From the NCBI GenBank assembly GCA_016791385.1, contig JAEUMR010000034.1:1-48389 (forward strand): DNA of 48,389 bases, in the 5' to 3' direction. Below the pieces are notes generated by a model. The model searched no databases. It was not told the origin of the DNA and saw nothing but the letters and a program-made list of their open reading frames with translations. How positions within the stretch are numbered: position 1 is the stretch's first letter; each line of letters begins with the position of its first letter. Below are positions 25,810-33,320 of this stretch, piece after piece. Origin of the DNA: Hyphomonadaceae bacterium. Lineage in GTDB: Bacteria > Pseudomonadota > Alphaproteobacteria > Caulobacterales > Aquidulcibacteraceae. The position numbers and the translations under genes are program-made.

Positions 25810-26787
25810 ATGAGCGCCGACACCCTGGCTGAGCTTCGCGCCCGCGCCGATGCGGGCGATCGCGCAGCGATGACCGCGTATGGCAAGCATCTGCTGATCG
25901 GCGACGACAAAGAGCGCCCGCGCGTGCCGGAAGGCGCGGCCTACATCGCGCGCGCCGCTGCGCTGGATGAGGCCGAGGCGCTGGCGCAGCACGCGGTGCT
26001 GGTCGCCTCCGGCATCGCCCACAAGGCGAGTTGGGATCAGGGGCTCGACCTGATGCAACGCTCTGCTGAACTGGGCTGGGCCCCTGCGCAGGATCAGATT
26101 CGCTTTCTGGCGCAGCGCGACGGCGATGACTTCGCCGCGCTGCGCGCCGCCATCAATGTGCGCGACTGGATCAAGCCGCGAGCGTTCAACGTGGTGATGG
26201 AGCAGCCGCGCATTCTCACCGCGGCGGCGTTCATGTCGCCGGCCGAGTGCGCGCGGCTGATCTCGCGCTCGCTGGCGATGCGGCGCGCTGACGTCTACGA
26301 CCCCGCCTCCGGCGCGGCCATGATCGCCAAGGAGCGGTCGAACAAGAAATCGGAAGTCACGCTCGCCAATATGGATCTCCCGTTCCTGATGGTGCACGCG
26401 CGCATGGCGGCGACCACCGGCCTGCCGAACCAATTCTTCGAACTGACCAACATCCTGCACTACAGCCCGGGCGAGCAATTCCGGCCGCACTTCGATTATC
26501 TTGATCCGTCTAACCCGTCTTTGCAGGCTGATCTGCAGGCGCGCGGACAGCGCGTGGTGACGTTCCTTGTCTATCTCAACGACGATTACGAGGGCGGCGA
26601 GACGGAGTTTCCGCGCCTCGATTATCGCTTCAAGGGCAACACCGGCGATGCGCTGATGTTCGGCAACGTCGATGCGCGCGGCGCGCCCGATCCGCGCACG
26701 CTGCACGCGGGTTTGCCGCCGACAAGCGGCGAGAAATGGCTGTTGTCGCAATGGGTGCGCAACAAGGCGGACCGGACTGCGGCGTGA
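25810..26787 (+). CDS. Sel1-repeat / prolyl-4-hydroxylase-type 2OG-Fe(II) oxygenase
   Basis: The 325-residue protein joins an N-terminal helical region with Sel1/TPR-like repeats (about 5-105) to a P4H-alpha-type dioxygenase domain. The iron triad is H227-x-D229 (FRPHFDY) and H299 (TLHAGLPP), with K309 (GEKWLLSQW) as the 2-oxoglutarate ligand; YEGGETEFP is the typical strand between them. Such enzymes hydroxylate proline in proteins or small substrates in the cytoplasm. The Sel1 part may recruit a protein substrate (inference). It lies between ruvB and ruvA on the opposite strand. Confidence 0.88.
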   Translation: MSADTLAELRARADAGDRAAMTAYGKHLLIGDDKERPRVPEGAAYIARAAALDEAEALAQHAVLVASGIAHKASWDQGLDLMQRSAELGWAPAQDQIRFLAQRDGDDFAALRAAINVRDWIKPRAFNVVMEQPRILTAAAFMSPAECARLISRSLAMRRADVYDPASGAAMIAKERSNKKSEVTLANMDLPFLMVHARMAATTGLPNQFFELTNILHYSPGEQFRPHFDYLDPSNPSLQADLQARGQRVVTFLVYLNDDYEGGETEFPRLDYRFKGNTGDALMFGNVDARGAPDPRTLHAGLPPTSGEKWLLSQWVRNKADRTAA

Positions 26788-26797
26788 AGCACGCCGC

Positions 26798-27409
26798 CTA
26801 GCGGCTGACTTCCTTCAGCGCGGCGCGGATCAGCTCGGGGGCTGGCGCGTCAGCGTCGAATTGCTTGGCGGCGGAGGCGACGGCGCGCGCGGCGCTCGAT
26901 TGGTCGATGCCGAGATTGACCAGCGCCGACACCGCCTCGGCGCGCGCGCCCGAGCCATTGGCGTTGGCCGCGCGCGGCGCACCCGCGCTGGCGAGCGAGA
27001 CAAAGCCCTTCGGTCCCTGCTTGGCCGCCAGCTCCTGCGCAAGCCGGCCCGCGAGTTTCGGGCCAACGCCATTGGCGCGCGCGAATGCGGCTTTGTCTTG
27101 CAAGGCAATGGCGTCGACCAGCGCTTGCGGCGGCAGCGTATCGAGGATGCCGAGCGCGACCTTGGCGCCGACGCCGGGAATGGTCTGCAGATGCGCGAAC
27201 CAGGCGCGCTCTTCTTCGCTCTCGAAGCCGTAGAGCTTGATCGCGTCTTCGCGCACATGCGTGTCGATGAAGAGCCGCATCTGTGCGCCGACGGACAGCC
27301 GGCTCAGCGTGCGCGCGCCAGCCTGAACAACATAGCCGACGCCGCCGACTTCAATCAGCGCGCTGTCCTCGCCTACCGCTGCAACCACGCCGTTCAGTGA
27401 ACCGATCAT
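26798..27409 (-). CDS. ruvA: Holliday junction DNA-binding protein RuvA
   Basis: RuvA binds four-way junctions as a tetramer and loads RuvB. The 203-residue protein starts MIGSLNGVVAAVGEDSALIEV (domain I), carries the helix-hairpin-helix IPGVGAKVALGILDTL and a second one in NGVGPKLAGRLAQEL (domain II), and ends with the RuvB-binding domain III (EAVSALVNLGIDQSSAARAV). ATG at 27409 follows GGAGCGG. Normally ruvA overlaps or abuts ruvB; here 2.1 kb of plus-strand genes intervene. Confidence 0.97.
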   Translation of the reverse strand: MIGSLNGVVAAVGEDSALIEVGGVGYVVQAGARTLSRLSVGAQMRLFIDTHVREDAIKLYGFESEEERAWFAHLQTIPGVGAKVALGILDTLPPQALVDAIALQDKAAFARANGVGPKLAGRLAQELAAKQGPKGFVSLASAGAPRAANANGSGARAEAVSALVNLGIDQSSAARAVASAAKQFDADAPAPELIRAALKEVSR

Positions 27410-27475
27410 GCTTCCGCTCCGCGTGTCTTCGTGCGCGGATTCGGCGGCGCGCGGAACGCGTTCTTGCGAACCATT

Positions 27476-27520
27476 CTCACGCTTACAGCGACAAAATGAC
27501 GTGTTACAGATTCGCGTGAG
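27476..27520. promoter_or_regulatory. Inverted and direct repeats between ruvA and the repeat-protein gene
   Basis: CTCACGC (27476-27482) and GCGTGAG (27514-27520) are perfect inverted arms. Inside them TTACAG occurs twice, at 27483 and 27504, exactly 21 bases apart or two helical turns. They lie in the 174-bp divergent gap between ruvA and the Tat repeat protein, so they may be operator sites for either gene. No known regulator is recognised. Confidence 0.4.
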
Positions 27521-27583
27521 GGATGAGCCTGCCAGCAGCAGCTTCGATTGAAGCGGCACGCGGGGCGTTTTGGGGATTTACAC

Positions 27584-28273
27584 ATGTCGGATGAAAAGAA
27601 GCGGCTGAATCGGCGCTCGTTCATGAGCCGTGTGGCGGGCGCGGCGATCCTCGCCGGCGGCGCGACGGCGGTGGTTACGGGCACAGCCTCGGCGCAGAAT
27701 TATACGGGCCGCACCGATTCCGACACCGGCAACGGCGCTGACCGCTCCGGCTACGGCCGCACCGGCCTCACCGACAACGATTCCGGCAACGGCGCTGATC
27801 GCGCCGGCTACGGCCGCGGCGGCCGCGTTGGCGTGACCGACAATGACAGCGGCGCCTACGCTGACCCCGCAGGCCGCGGCCGCGGTTCGAGCGGCATCAC
27901 CGATCATGACAGCGGCGCTTACGCTGACCCGGCCGGCCGTGGCCGTGGCGGCACCACCGGCATCAGCGACAGCGACAGCGGCACCTATGCCGACCCGCCA
28001 GGGCGCGGCCGCGGCGGACGCCGTGGCACCGGCGTGACCGACAGCGATCCGAGCGACCAAGCAGGCAACGGCCGCGGCGGCACCGGCATCACCGACAGCG
28101 ACTCGTCCGACCGCGCCGGCAACGGCCGTGGCGGCGGCGCGCGTTACACCGGCCGCAGCGATTCCGATTCCGGCAACGGCGCTGACCGCGCCGGCTATGG
28201 CCGCACCGGCCTCACCGACAGCGACAGCGGTCAGGGCGCCGACCGCGCTGGCTACGGCCGCGGCCGCCGCTAA
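27584..28273 (+). CDS. Tat-exported Asp/Gly/Arg repeat protein
   Basis: The 229-residue product begins with a twin-arginine signal (NRRSFMSRVAG, RR at 10-11, likely cleaved after TASA near 37). The rest is nine imperfect repeats of about 16-24 residues built on TDSDSGNGADRAGYGRG, with a middle variant YADPAGRGRG. Each repeat begins with an acidic T-D-x-D-x-G-like loop that could bind calcium, followed by an Arg/Gly patch. ATG at 27584 follows a TTTGGGGAT leader. I know of similar uncharacterised proteins in alphaproteobacteria. Function is unknown; a JmjC oxygenase gene starts 15 bases after its stop. Confidence 0.85.
   Translation: MSDEKKRLNRRSFMSRVAGAAILAGGATAVVTGTASAQNYTGRTDSDTGNGADRSGYGRTGLTDNDSGNGADRAGYGRGGRVGVTDNDSGAYADPAGRGRGSSGITDHDSGAYADPAGRGRGGTTGISDSDSGTYADPPGRGRGGRRGTGVTDSDPSDQAGNGRGGTGITDSDSSDRAGNGRGGGARYTGRSDSDSGNGADRAGYGRTGLTDSDSGQGADRAGYGRGRR
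27713..28270 (+). repeat. Nine in-frame coding repeats
   Basis: The nucleotide sequence repeats in units of about 50-70 bases in phase with the protein repeats. First, second, eighth and ninth units are nearly alike (NGADRAGYGR type), third to fifth share AYADPAGRGRG, sixth and seventh share AGNGRGGTG. The symmetrical order suggests growth by internal duplication. Confidence 0.85.
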
Positions 28274-28288
28274 GCGAAGTATCGTCCC

Positions 28289-29461
28289 ATGTCTGAGCCC
28301 TGGCTCAACGACCCGCTCGGCTACCTGATCGGTCCCGAGCGGGTCGCGGACTTTTTCGCCCGCATCTACGAAAGCGAAGCGCTGATCGTCGCGCACGGTC
28401 AGCCGAAGCGGTTCGAAGGCCTGCTCTCGCTCGACGCCGTCGACCGCATCGTCACCAGCGTCGATCTGCGCGAAGGCCAGCTCGATCTCGCTGACGCGTC
28501 AAAGCAATTGCGGCGCAGCGATTATGTCGACGCGGCCGGCTACGTCGATCGCGGCGCGGTCGCGGAGATGCATCGCGGCGGCGCCACCGTCATTCTGCAG
28601 CAGGCGCACCAGCTCGAGCCTTCGCTCGGCCGGCTCTGCCGTGGGCTTGAGCACGTGTTCTCGTGCCACATGCAGACCAATCTCTATCTGACGCCGCCGA
28701 ACGCTCAGGGTTTCCGCACCCATTACGACAATCACGACGTCATCGTGATCCAGGTCGAAGGCGAGAAAGCGTGGCGGCTTTACGAGAAGCCGGTCGACAC
28801 GCCCTATCGCGGTGAGGACTTCCAACTCGGCACGCACCAAAGCGGCGAGCTGAAGCAGGAATTCGTGCTCAAGGCCGGCGATGTCGCCTACGTGCCGCGC
28901 GGGCTGATGCACGATGCGATGACCTCCGGCGGCGAACCTTCGCTGCACATCACCATCGGCCTGATCACGCGCACCTGGGCCGATCTGATGCTGGAAGCGG
29001 TGTCGGAGGTGGCGTTGCGCTCGCCCGAACTGCGCCGCTCGCTGCCCGCCGGCTACGCCAATCCCGGCTTCGACCGGGCAAAGGCGGGCAAGCAGCTGAA
29101 TGATCTTGCCGCCCTGGTGGCGAAGGAAATTCAACTCGATCCGGCGCTCGATCTCACCATCGACAATTTCATTCGCTCGCGTCCCGCCTTCAATCGCGGC
29201 GCGATCCGCGATGCGTCCAAGCCGATCGGCGAGAACGAGAGCTTCCGCGCCGACCGCTTCACCCCCTATCGCATTGCCGAGGATGGCGATGTGCTAGTCG
29301 TGGTCGCGCCGGGCGGCGAACTGAAGTTCGCGCACGGCGACCGCGCCGCGCTCGATCGCGCTTTGAGCGGCAAACCGTTCAAGCCGGGTGAGCTGGGCGC
29401 GAGCGACGGCGCCCACATGACAGCGCAATTGCTGGCTTACGGGCTGGTGACGCGCGTCTAG
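28289..29461 (+). CDS. JmjC-type cupin oxygenase (ribosomal oxygenase-like)
   Basis: The 390-residue protein matches the bacterial JmjC/cupin oxygenases of the YcfD/ROX kind, which use Fe(II) and 2-oxoglutarate to hydroxylate protein side chains (YcfD acts on an arginine of ribosomal protein uL16). The iron ligands are H145-x-D147 (THYDNHDV) and H208 (PRGLMHDAM); the C-terminal part is the helical dimerisation/winged-helix region. It starts 15 bases after the Tat repeat protein and is probably co-transcribed with it. Its target here is unknown: a ribosomal protein by family precedent, or the Arg-rich repeats by context. Confidence 0.88.
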   Translation: MSEPWLNDPLGYLIGPERVADFFARIYESEALIVAHGQPKRFEGLLSLDAVDRIVTSVDLREGQLDLADASKQLRRSDYVDAAGYVDRGAVAEMHRGGATVILQQAHQLEPSLGRLCRGLEHVFSCHMQTNLYLTPPNAQGFRTHYDNHDVIVIQVEGEKAWRLYEKPVDTPYRGEDFQLGTHQSGELKQEFVLKAGDVAYVPRGLMHDAMTSGGEPSLHITIGLITRTWADLMLEAVSEVALRSPELRRSLPAGYANPGFDRAKAGKQLNDLAALVAKEIQLDPALDLTIDNFIRSRPAFNRGAIRDASKPIGENESFRADRFTPYRIAEDGDVLVVVAPGGELKFAHGDRAALDRALSGKPFKPGELGASDGAHMTAQLLAYGLVTRV

Positions 29462-29958
29462 GGCGTTGCGGTGCGGCGGCGGAAGCCGCCATGCGCCGCA
29501 TGACACAGCGCAACGCCGAGCGCGTCGGCGGCATCGGCGCTGACATCGCCTGCGGCCGGCAACAAGCGCCGCACCATGAACGCCATCTGCGTCTTGTCCG
29601 CCGCGCCAGAGCCGACGATCGCCTTCTTGATCGTCGCTGGCGAATACTCAGCCACTTCGAGCCCGCGCCGCGCCGCCGCTGCGAGCGCCACCCCGCGCGC
29701 CTGGCCGAGCGCCAGCGCCGCACGCGCATTGGAATTGACGAACGTCTCCTCCACCGCCGCTTCGTGCGGCTGATGCTGTTCGATCACCGCGCACAGCCCT
29801 TCGAACAGGTCGTGCAGACGCGAGGCCAGCTGCTGTTGCGGCGGCGGTTTGATCACGCCGTGGGCGACGTGGGAAAGGCGCGCGCCGTCGCTGAGCACAA
29901 GGCCCCAGCCGCAGCGATTGAGGCCGGGATCGACGCCGAGGATGAGTATCGCGCTCAT
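29458..29958 (-). CDS. ruvC: Crossover junction endodeoxyribonuclease RuvC
   Basis: RuvC cleaves Holliday junctions as a dimer. The 166-residue protein has the RNase H-like catalytic acids: D10 (GVDPGLNRCGWG), E70 (VEETFVN) and the C-terminal DAADALGVALCH pair. Length is typical. Its stop shares CTAG with the convergent JmjC gene and its start overlaps the upstream membrane-protein stop by 4 bases, so it is translated with that gene rather than with ruvA. Confidence 0.96.
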   Translation of the reverse strand: MSAILILGVDPGLNRCGWGLVLSDGARLSHVAHGVIKPPPQQQLASRLHDLFEGLCAVIEQHQPHEAAVEETFVNSNARAALALGQARGVALAAAARRGLEVAEYSPATIKKAIVGSGAADKTQMAFMVRRLLPAAGDVSADAADALGVALCHAAHGGFRRRTATP

Positions 29959-31223
29959 GCTGTCCGTTCGTGCTTGCGCTGGCGCGCATCAAGCGCGAGT
30001 CGCACCGCTACCGCCACATAGATGATCCAGAAGAGATTGTTGGCCTGCAGCGCGTGGCTTTCGCTCAGCGTGTAGAGCGCAAACGCAGCGAGGAAGGCCG
30101 GCGCCCAGAGCCCCGCATTGGCGCGTATCAGTGCGCCCGCGCCGCGCTTCAGCGCGGCCAGCAGCTGCAGTGCGAACACGGCGATGCCGATGCGGCCAAG
30201 GCCGAGCGCTAGTTCGAGCCAGCTCGAATGCGCCGAGGCCACCTGCCATTGCACCGCCTGCCGCACCCAGTAAGCGGGCCCGTTCTCGGGAATCCAGAAC
30301 GCGTAATAGCCGTAGCCGAGCCAAGGCCGCGCAGCGACGAAGCGCGCTGACGCCTGCCAGATGTCGGTGCGGCCCGTCAGCGTGACATCGCGGCCCAGCG
30401 CGGCGACGAGCAGATCCGGCGCCAGCAGAACGATGCTGGCGCCAAGAATGAGCGCGACCAGCACGGCGGCGATGCTGAGCGTGGCGGCAATCGGCCCGCG
30501 CCGGATCAGCGCGCAGAGCGCCATCACGCCAACCCCAAGCGCCGATGCGAGCAGTGCGGTCTTCGAGGTCGAAAACAGCACCAAGGCAAACGCGCCAAGC
30601 GCACACAGCGCCCAGAGACGGCGCCGCTTGGGTTCGACGATCGCCGCCGCAACGCAGATGGCAAAGCCAATCGCCATGATGCCGCCGAGCGTGTTCTTGT
30701 GCGTCCACAGCCCAGACCAGGCGCCGGGGTGCTCGACGCTCATGCGTCCAATCGCGGGCGCGGCGAAGCCGAGCGCAAGCGAACCTGCGATCAGCACCGC
30801 ATAACCGCTCGCGAGCACAGGCAGCAGCGCCTTCCACTCGTAGCGCCAAGCGAGATAGAGCCCGAAGCTCATGCTCAGCGCCAGCCACACCGAGCGGCGC
30901 AGCGTGGCGCCGCTATCGATGGACCAGAGTGTCGAAGCGACGGTGAGCGCGAGCAGCGCCATCAGCAGCGGCGTCGCGCGCGCGCTGGCCCAGAGCTTCG
31001 CCCGGTCGCGCCACAGCACGGCGGCGAGGAAGGCGTAAACTGGGATGAAGAAGAGCCGCGCGTAGCCGGGCGGCTCGGTCGCGCCCTGGCTTTGCGCGAT
31101 GGCGGCGAACAGCGGCTCGGAGAATTGCGCAAGGCACAGCGCCGCCGCCAGCGGCTCCCAGCGCGCCAGCGCCAGGCGCGCGGGCGGCGCTGCGGCAAGT
31201 GCGGACGCTTGCGCAGAAAGCAT
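29955..31223 (-). CDS. O-antigen ligase / polymerase-like membrane protein
   Basis: The 422-residue inner-membrane protein has about ten to twelve helices and the O-antigen ligase (Wzy/WaaL/ExoQ) signature: a large periplasmic loop with RPWLGYGYYAFW and AHSSWLELALGLGRIG. Such proteins join or polymerise undecaprenyl-linked glycans. There are no glycosyltransferases nearby, so the polymer is unknown. The ATG at 31223 lies at the start of the hydrophobic body; the longer frame is basic and unlikely. It overlaps ruvC by 4 bases. Confidence 0.85.
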   Translation of the reverse strand: MLSAQASALAAAPPARLALARWEPLAAALCLAQFSEPLFAAIAQSQGATEPPGYARLFFIPVYAFLAAVLWRDRAKLWASARATPLLMALLALTVASTLWSIDSGATLRRSVWLALSMSFGLYLAWRYEWKALLPVLASGYAVLIAGSLALGFAAPAIGRMSVEHPGAWSGLWTHKNTLGGIMAIGFAICVAAAIVEPKRRRLWALCALGAFALVLFSTSKTALLASALGVGVMALCALIRRGPIAATLSIAAVLVALILGASIVLLAPDLLVAALGRDVTLTGRTDIWQASARFVAARPWLGYGYYAFWIPENGPAYWVRQAVQWQVASAHSSWLELALGLGRIGIAVFALQLLAALKRGAGALIRANAGLWAPAFLAAFALYTLSESHALQANNLFWIIYVAVAVRLALDARQRKHERTA

Positions 31224-31309
31224 GAGAGAGCCGTGCGCCCAATCTCTTGCCAAAGCGCTAACCGCCGCCCAGCATGGCCGCAACGACCGGCGGTTTCTCG
31301 GGGGATTTG

Positions 31310-32707
31310 ATGCTTCGTTTCGTTTCAGCGCTGACCTGCGCGCTCGTGCTCGCCGCCACCGGCGCCGCTGCGCAAACGCCGAGCGCAGCCGAACGCGCGC
31401 AGGCGCTGGAGCTGTATCGCCACATCGTCCAGCTCGACACCTCGGTCGAAGGCGCACGCACGCCGGAGGCCGCCGCTTACCTGGCCGATCAATTCCGCGC
31501 CGCCGGCATTCCCGCCGAAGACATCCATGTGCTGCCGCACGGCGCCACGGCTGCTCTTCTCGTCCGCTATCGCGGCGATGGCAGCGGCGGGCGGCCGATC
31601 CTGCTGCTCGGCCACCTCGATGTGGTGCCGGCGCACCGCTCCGATTGGGAGCGCGATCCGTTCACGCTGGTGGAGGAGAACGGCTTCTTCTTCGGCCGCG
31701 GCTCGCTCGACAACAAGGCCGGCGTCGCCAACATCGCCGCCACGGTGATCGCGCTGCGGCGCGAGGGTTTCCGCCCGACACGCGACCTCGTCGTCTGGTT
31801 CTCGGGCGATGAAGAAACCAGCGGCGAAACCACGCGCGAGCTCTTGAGCCAGCATCGCGATCTCATCGCCGACGCCGAGTTCGCGCTCAATTCCGACGCC
31901 GGGGGCGGGCAATTGAGCGAAGCCGGCGCGCCGCTGTTCTTCTTCCTGCAAACGGCGGAAAAGACCTACGCCAGCTTCACCTTCACCGCGCGCAATCCGG
32001 GCGGCCACTCCTCCGCCCCGCGCGCCGACAACGCGATCTACGATCTCGCCGACGCGCTCGAGCGGCTGCGCGCGTTCCAGTTTCCGGTGATGTGGAACGA
32101 CACCACGATCGGCGCTTTCCGCGCCTCGTCGGCGGTGACCGCCGGCGAGGAAGGCGCGGCGATGCTACGCTTTGCCGAAAATCCCGGCGATCGGCGCGCC
32201 GCACGCATCCTCTCGGCCAATCCGCACATCTCGACGCTGATGCGCACCACCTGCGTGGCCACCATGCTGGCGGCTGGGCATGCGGAAAACGCGCTGCCGC
32301 AGAGCGCCACCGCCACGGTCAATTGCCGCATCTTCCCCGGCGTGCCCGTCGCTGAGGTGCAGGCGCAGCTGCAACGCATCGCCGGCGCCGGCATCGCCGT
32401 CGCGCCGATCGATCAATCGTTCGCCAGCGATGCTTCACCGTTGCGCGCCGATGTCATGTCGGCGGTGACGCACGCGGCGCAAGCGCGCGTTCCGGGCATT
32501 CCGGTTGCGCCCTACATGGAAGCGGGCGCCACCGATGGCGTCTTCTTCCGCAGCGCCGGCATTCCCACCTATGGGGTCGGCGGCGTCTTCATCCGTTCGG
32601 AAGATGAATTCTCGCACGGCCTCAATGAGCGCGTTCCGGTCGAGAGCTTTTATGGCGGCCTCGCCCACTGGCGCGTACTGCTGACGACGCTGGCGGGTCC
32701 GCACTAG
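31310..32707 (+). CDS. Secreted M20-family metallopeptidase
   Basis: The 465-residue protein has a signal peptide (MLRFVSALTCALVLAATGAAAQ) and the M20 di-zinc motifs: LLLGHLDVVPA, GRGSLDNKAG, SGDEETSGE and LNSDAGG, with the lid domain between and EAGATDGVFFRSAGIPTYG near the end. Likely a periplasmic carboxypeptidase or dipeptidase. The start is ATG 31310; the upstream frame lacks a signal sequence. Confidence 0.92.
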   Translation: MLRFVSALTCALVLAATGAAAQTPSAAERAQALELYRHIVQLDTSVEGARTPEAAAYLADQFRAAGIPAEDIHVLPHGATAALLVRYRGDGSGGRPILLLGHLDVVPAHRSDWERDPFTLVEENGFFFGRGSLDNKAGVANIAATVIALRREGFRPTRDLVVWFSGDEETSGETTRELLSQHRDLIADAEFALNSDAGGGQLSEAGAPLFFFLQTAEKTYASFTFTARNPGGHSSAPRADNAIYDLADALERLRAFQFPVMWNDTTIGAFRASSAVTAGEEGAAMLRFAENPGDRRAARILSANPHISTLMRTTCVATMLAAGHAENALPQSATATVNCRIFPGVPVAEVQAQLQRIAGAGIAVAPIDQSFASDASPLRADVMSAVTHAAQARVPGIPVAPYMEAGATDGVFFRSAGIPTYGVGGVFIRSEDEFSHGLNERVPVESFYGGLAHWRVLLTTLAGPH

Positions 32708-32715
32708 GCGGCGCG

Positions 32716-33219
32716 CTAGAGCAGCAGTTCGTAACTGATCTCGTCCTCGGTGACGCCGTCGGGCCAAGTGCGCGGGGCTGAGCCGGTGAGCGTGAATCCG
32801 TGGCGCTGATTGGCGCGGCGCGAGGCTTCGTTCGAGGCGCGGTGCGAGACGACGATGCGGCGAAAGCCGCCGTGCGCACGCGCCCAAGCCAGGCGCGCGT
32901 CGTAGAAGAGCTGTGATAGCCCGCGCCCCCGATAGGCAGGCTCGATGAAGCTCATCGCCAGCATGGCCGTGGCGCCCGAGGGATCTTCGCTGTCGCGGAA
33001 GATGGCGGTGATGCCGATCAGCGCAGCGCCATCGAACAAGCCGAACGCTTGATGATCGGCGCCGCTAACGGTCCAGCGCCATTGGCTTTCCGGCCGCGCC
33101 GCCGCCTCGGCGTAAGCGGTGGCGAATACGCCCGGCTCGCTTTGCAGCGCACGCAAGCGGAGGGCGCGGAAGGGCGCCCAGTCATCCTCTTGTAGCGGGC
33201 GAATGAGGATCGCGATCAT
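32716..33219 (-). CDS. GNAT family N-acetyltransferase
   Basis: The 167-residue protein has the GNAT fold with the acetyl-CoA loop AYRGRGLSQLFYDARLAWA and the final strand ASRRANQRHGFTLTG. The substrate (amine, amino acid or protein) cannot be told. It ends 8 bases from the M20 stop. Confidence 0.9.
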   Translation of the reverse strand: MIAILIRPLQEDDWAPFRALRLRALQSEPGVFATAYAEAAARPESQWRWTVSGADHQAFGLFDGAALIGITAIFRDSEDPSGATAMLAMSFIEPAYRGRGLSQLFYDARLAWARAHGGFRRIVVSHRASNEASRRANQRHGFTLTGSAPRTWPDGVTEDEISYELLL

Positions 33220-33257
33220 ACCCTAGCTTAGCACATTGCATCTGCCCCTCGCGCACA

Positions 33258-33291
33258 AAGAAAAAGGAGCGGCGCTTGCGCACCGCTCCTT
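33258..33291 (-). terminator. Intrinsic terminator of the TonB receptor gene
   Basis: On the minus strand a 9-bp stem (33283-33291 with 33264-33272) is followed by TTTCTTTG. It lies 30 bases after the receptor stop. Confidence 0.85.
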
Positions 33292-33320
33292 CAAGTTGGT
33301 CTCTCTCTAGGGGGAGGAGA

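Noticed and set aside
27713-28270. Regular repeats that might be a CRISPR array
   Set aside because: The repeats are in frame, imperfect and of variable length, without unique spacers; they encode the Tat repeat protein.
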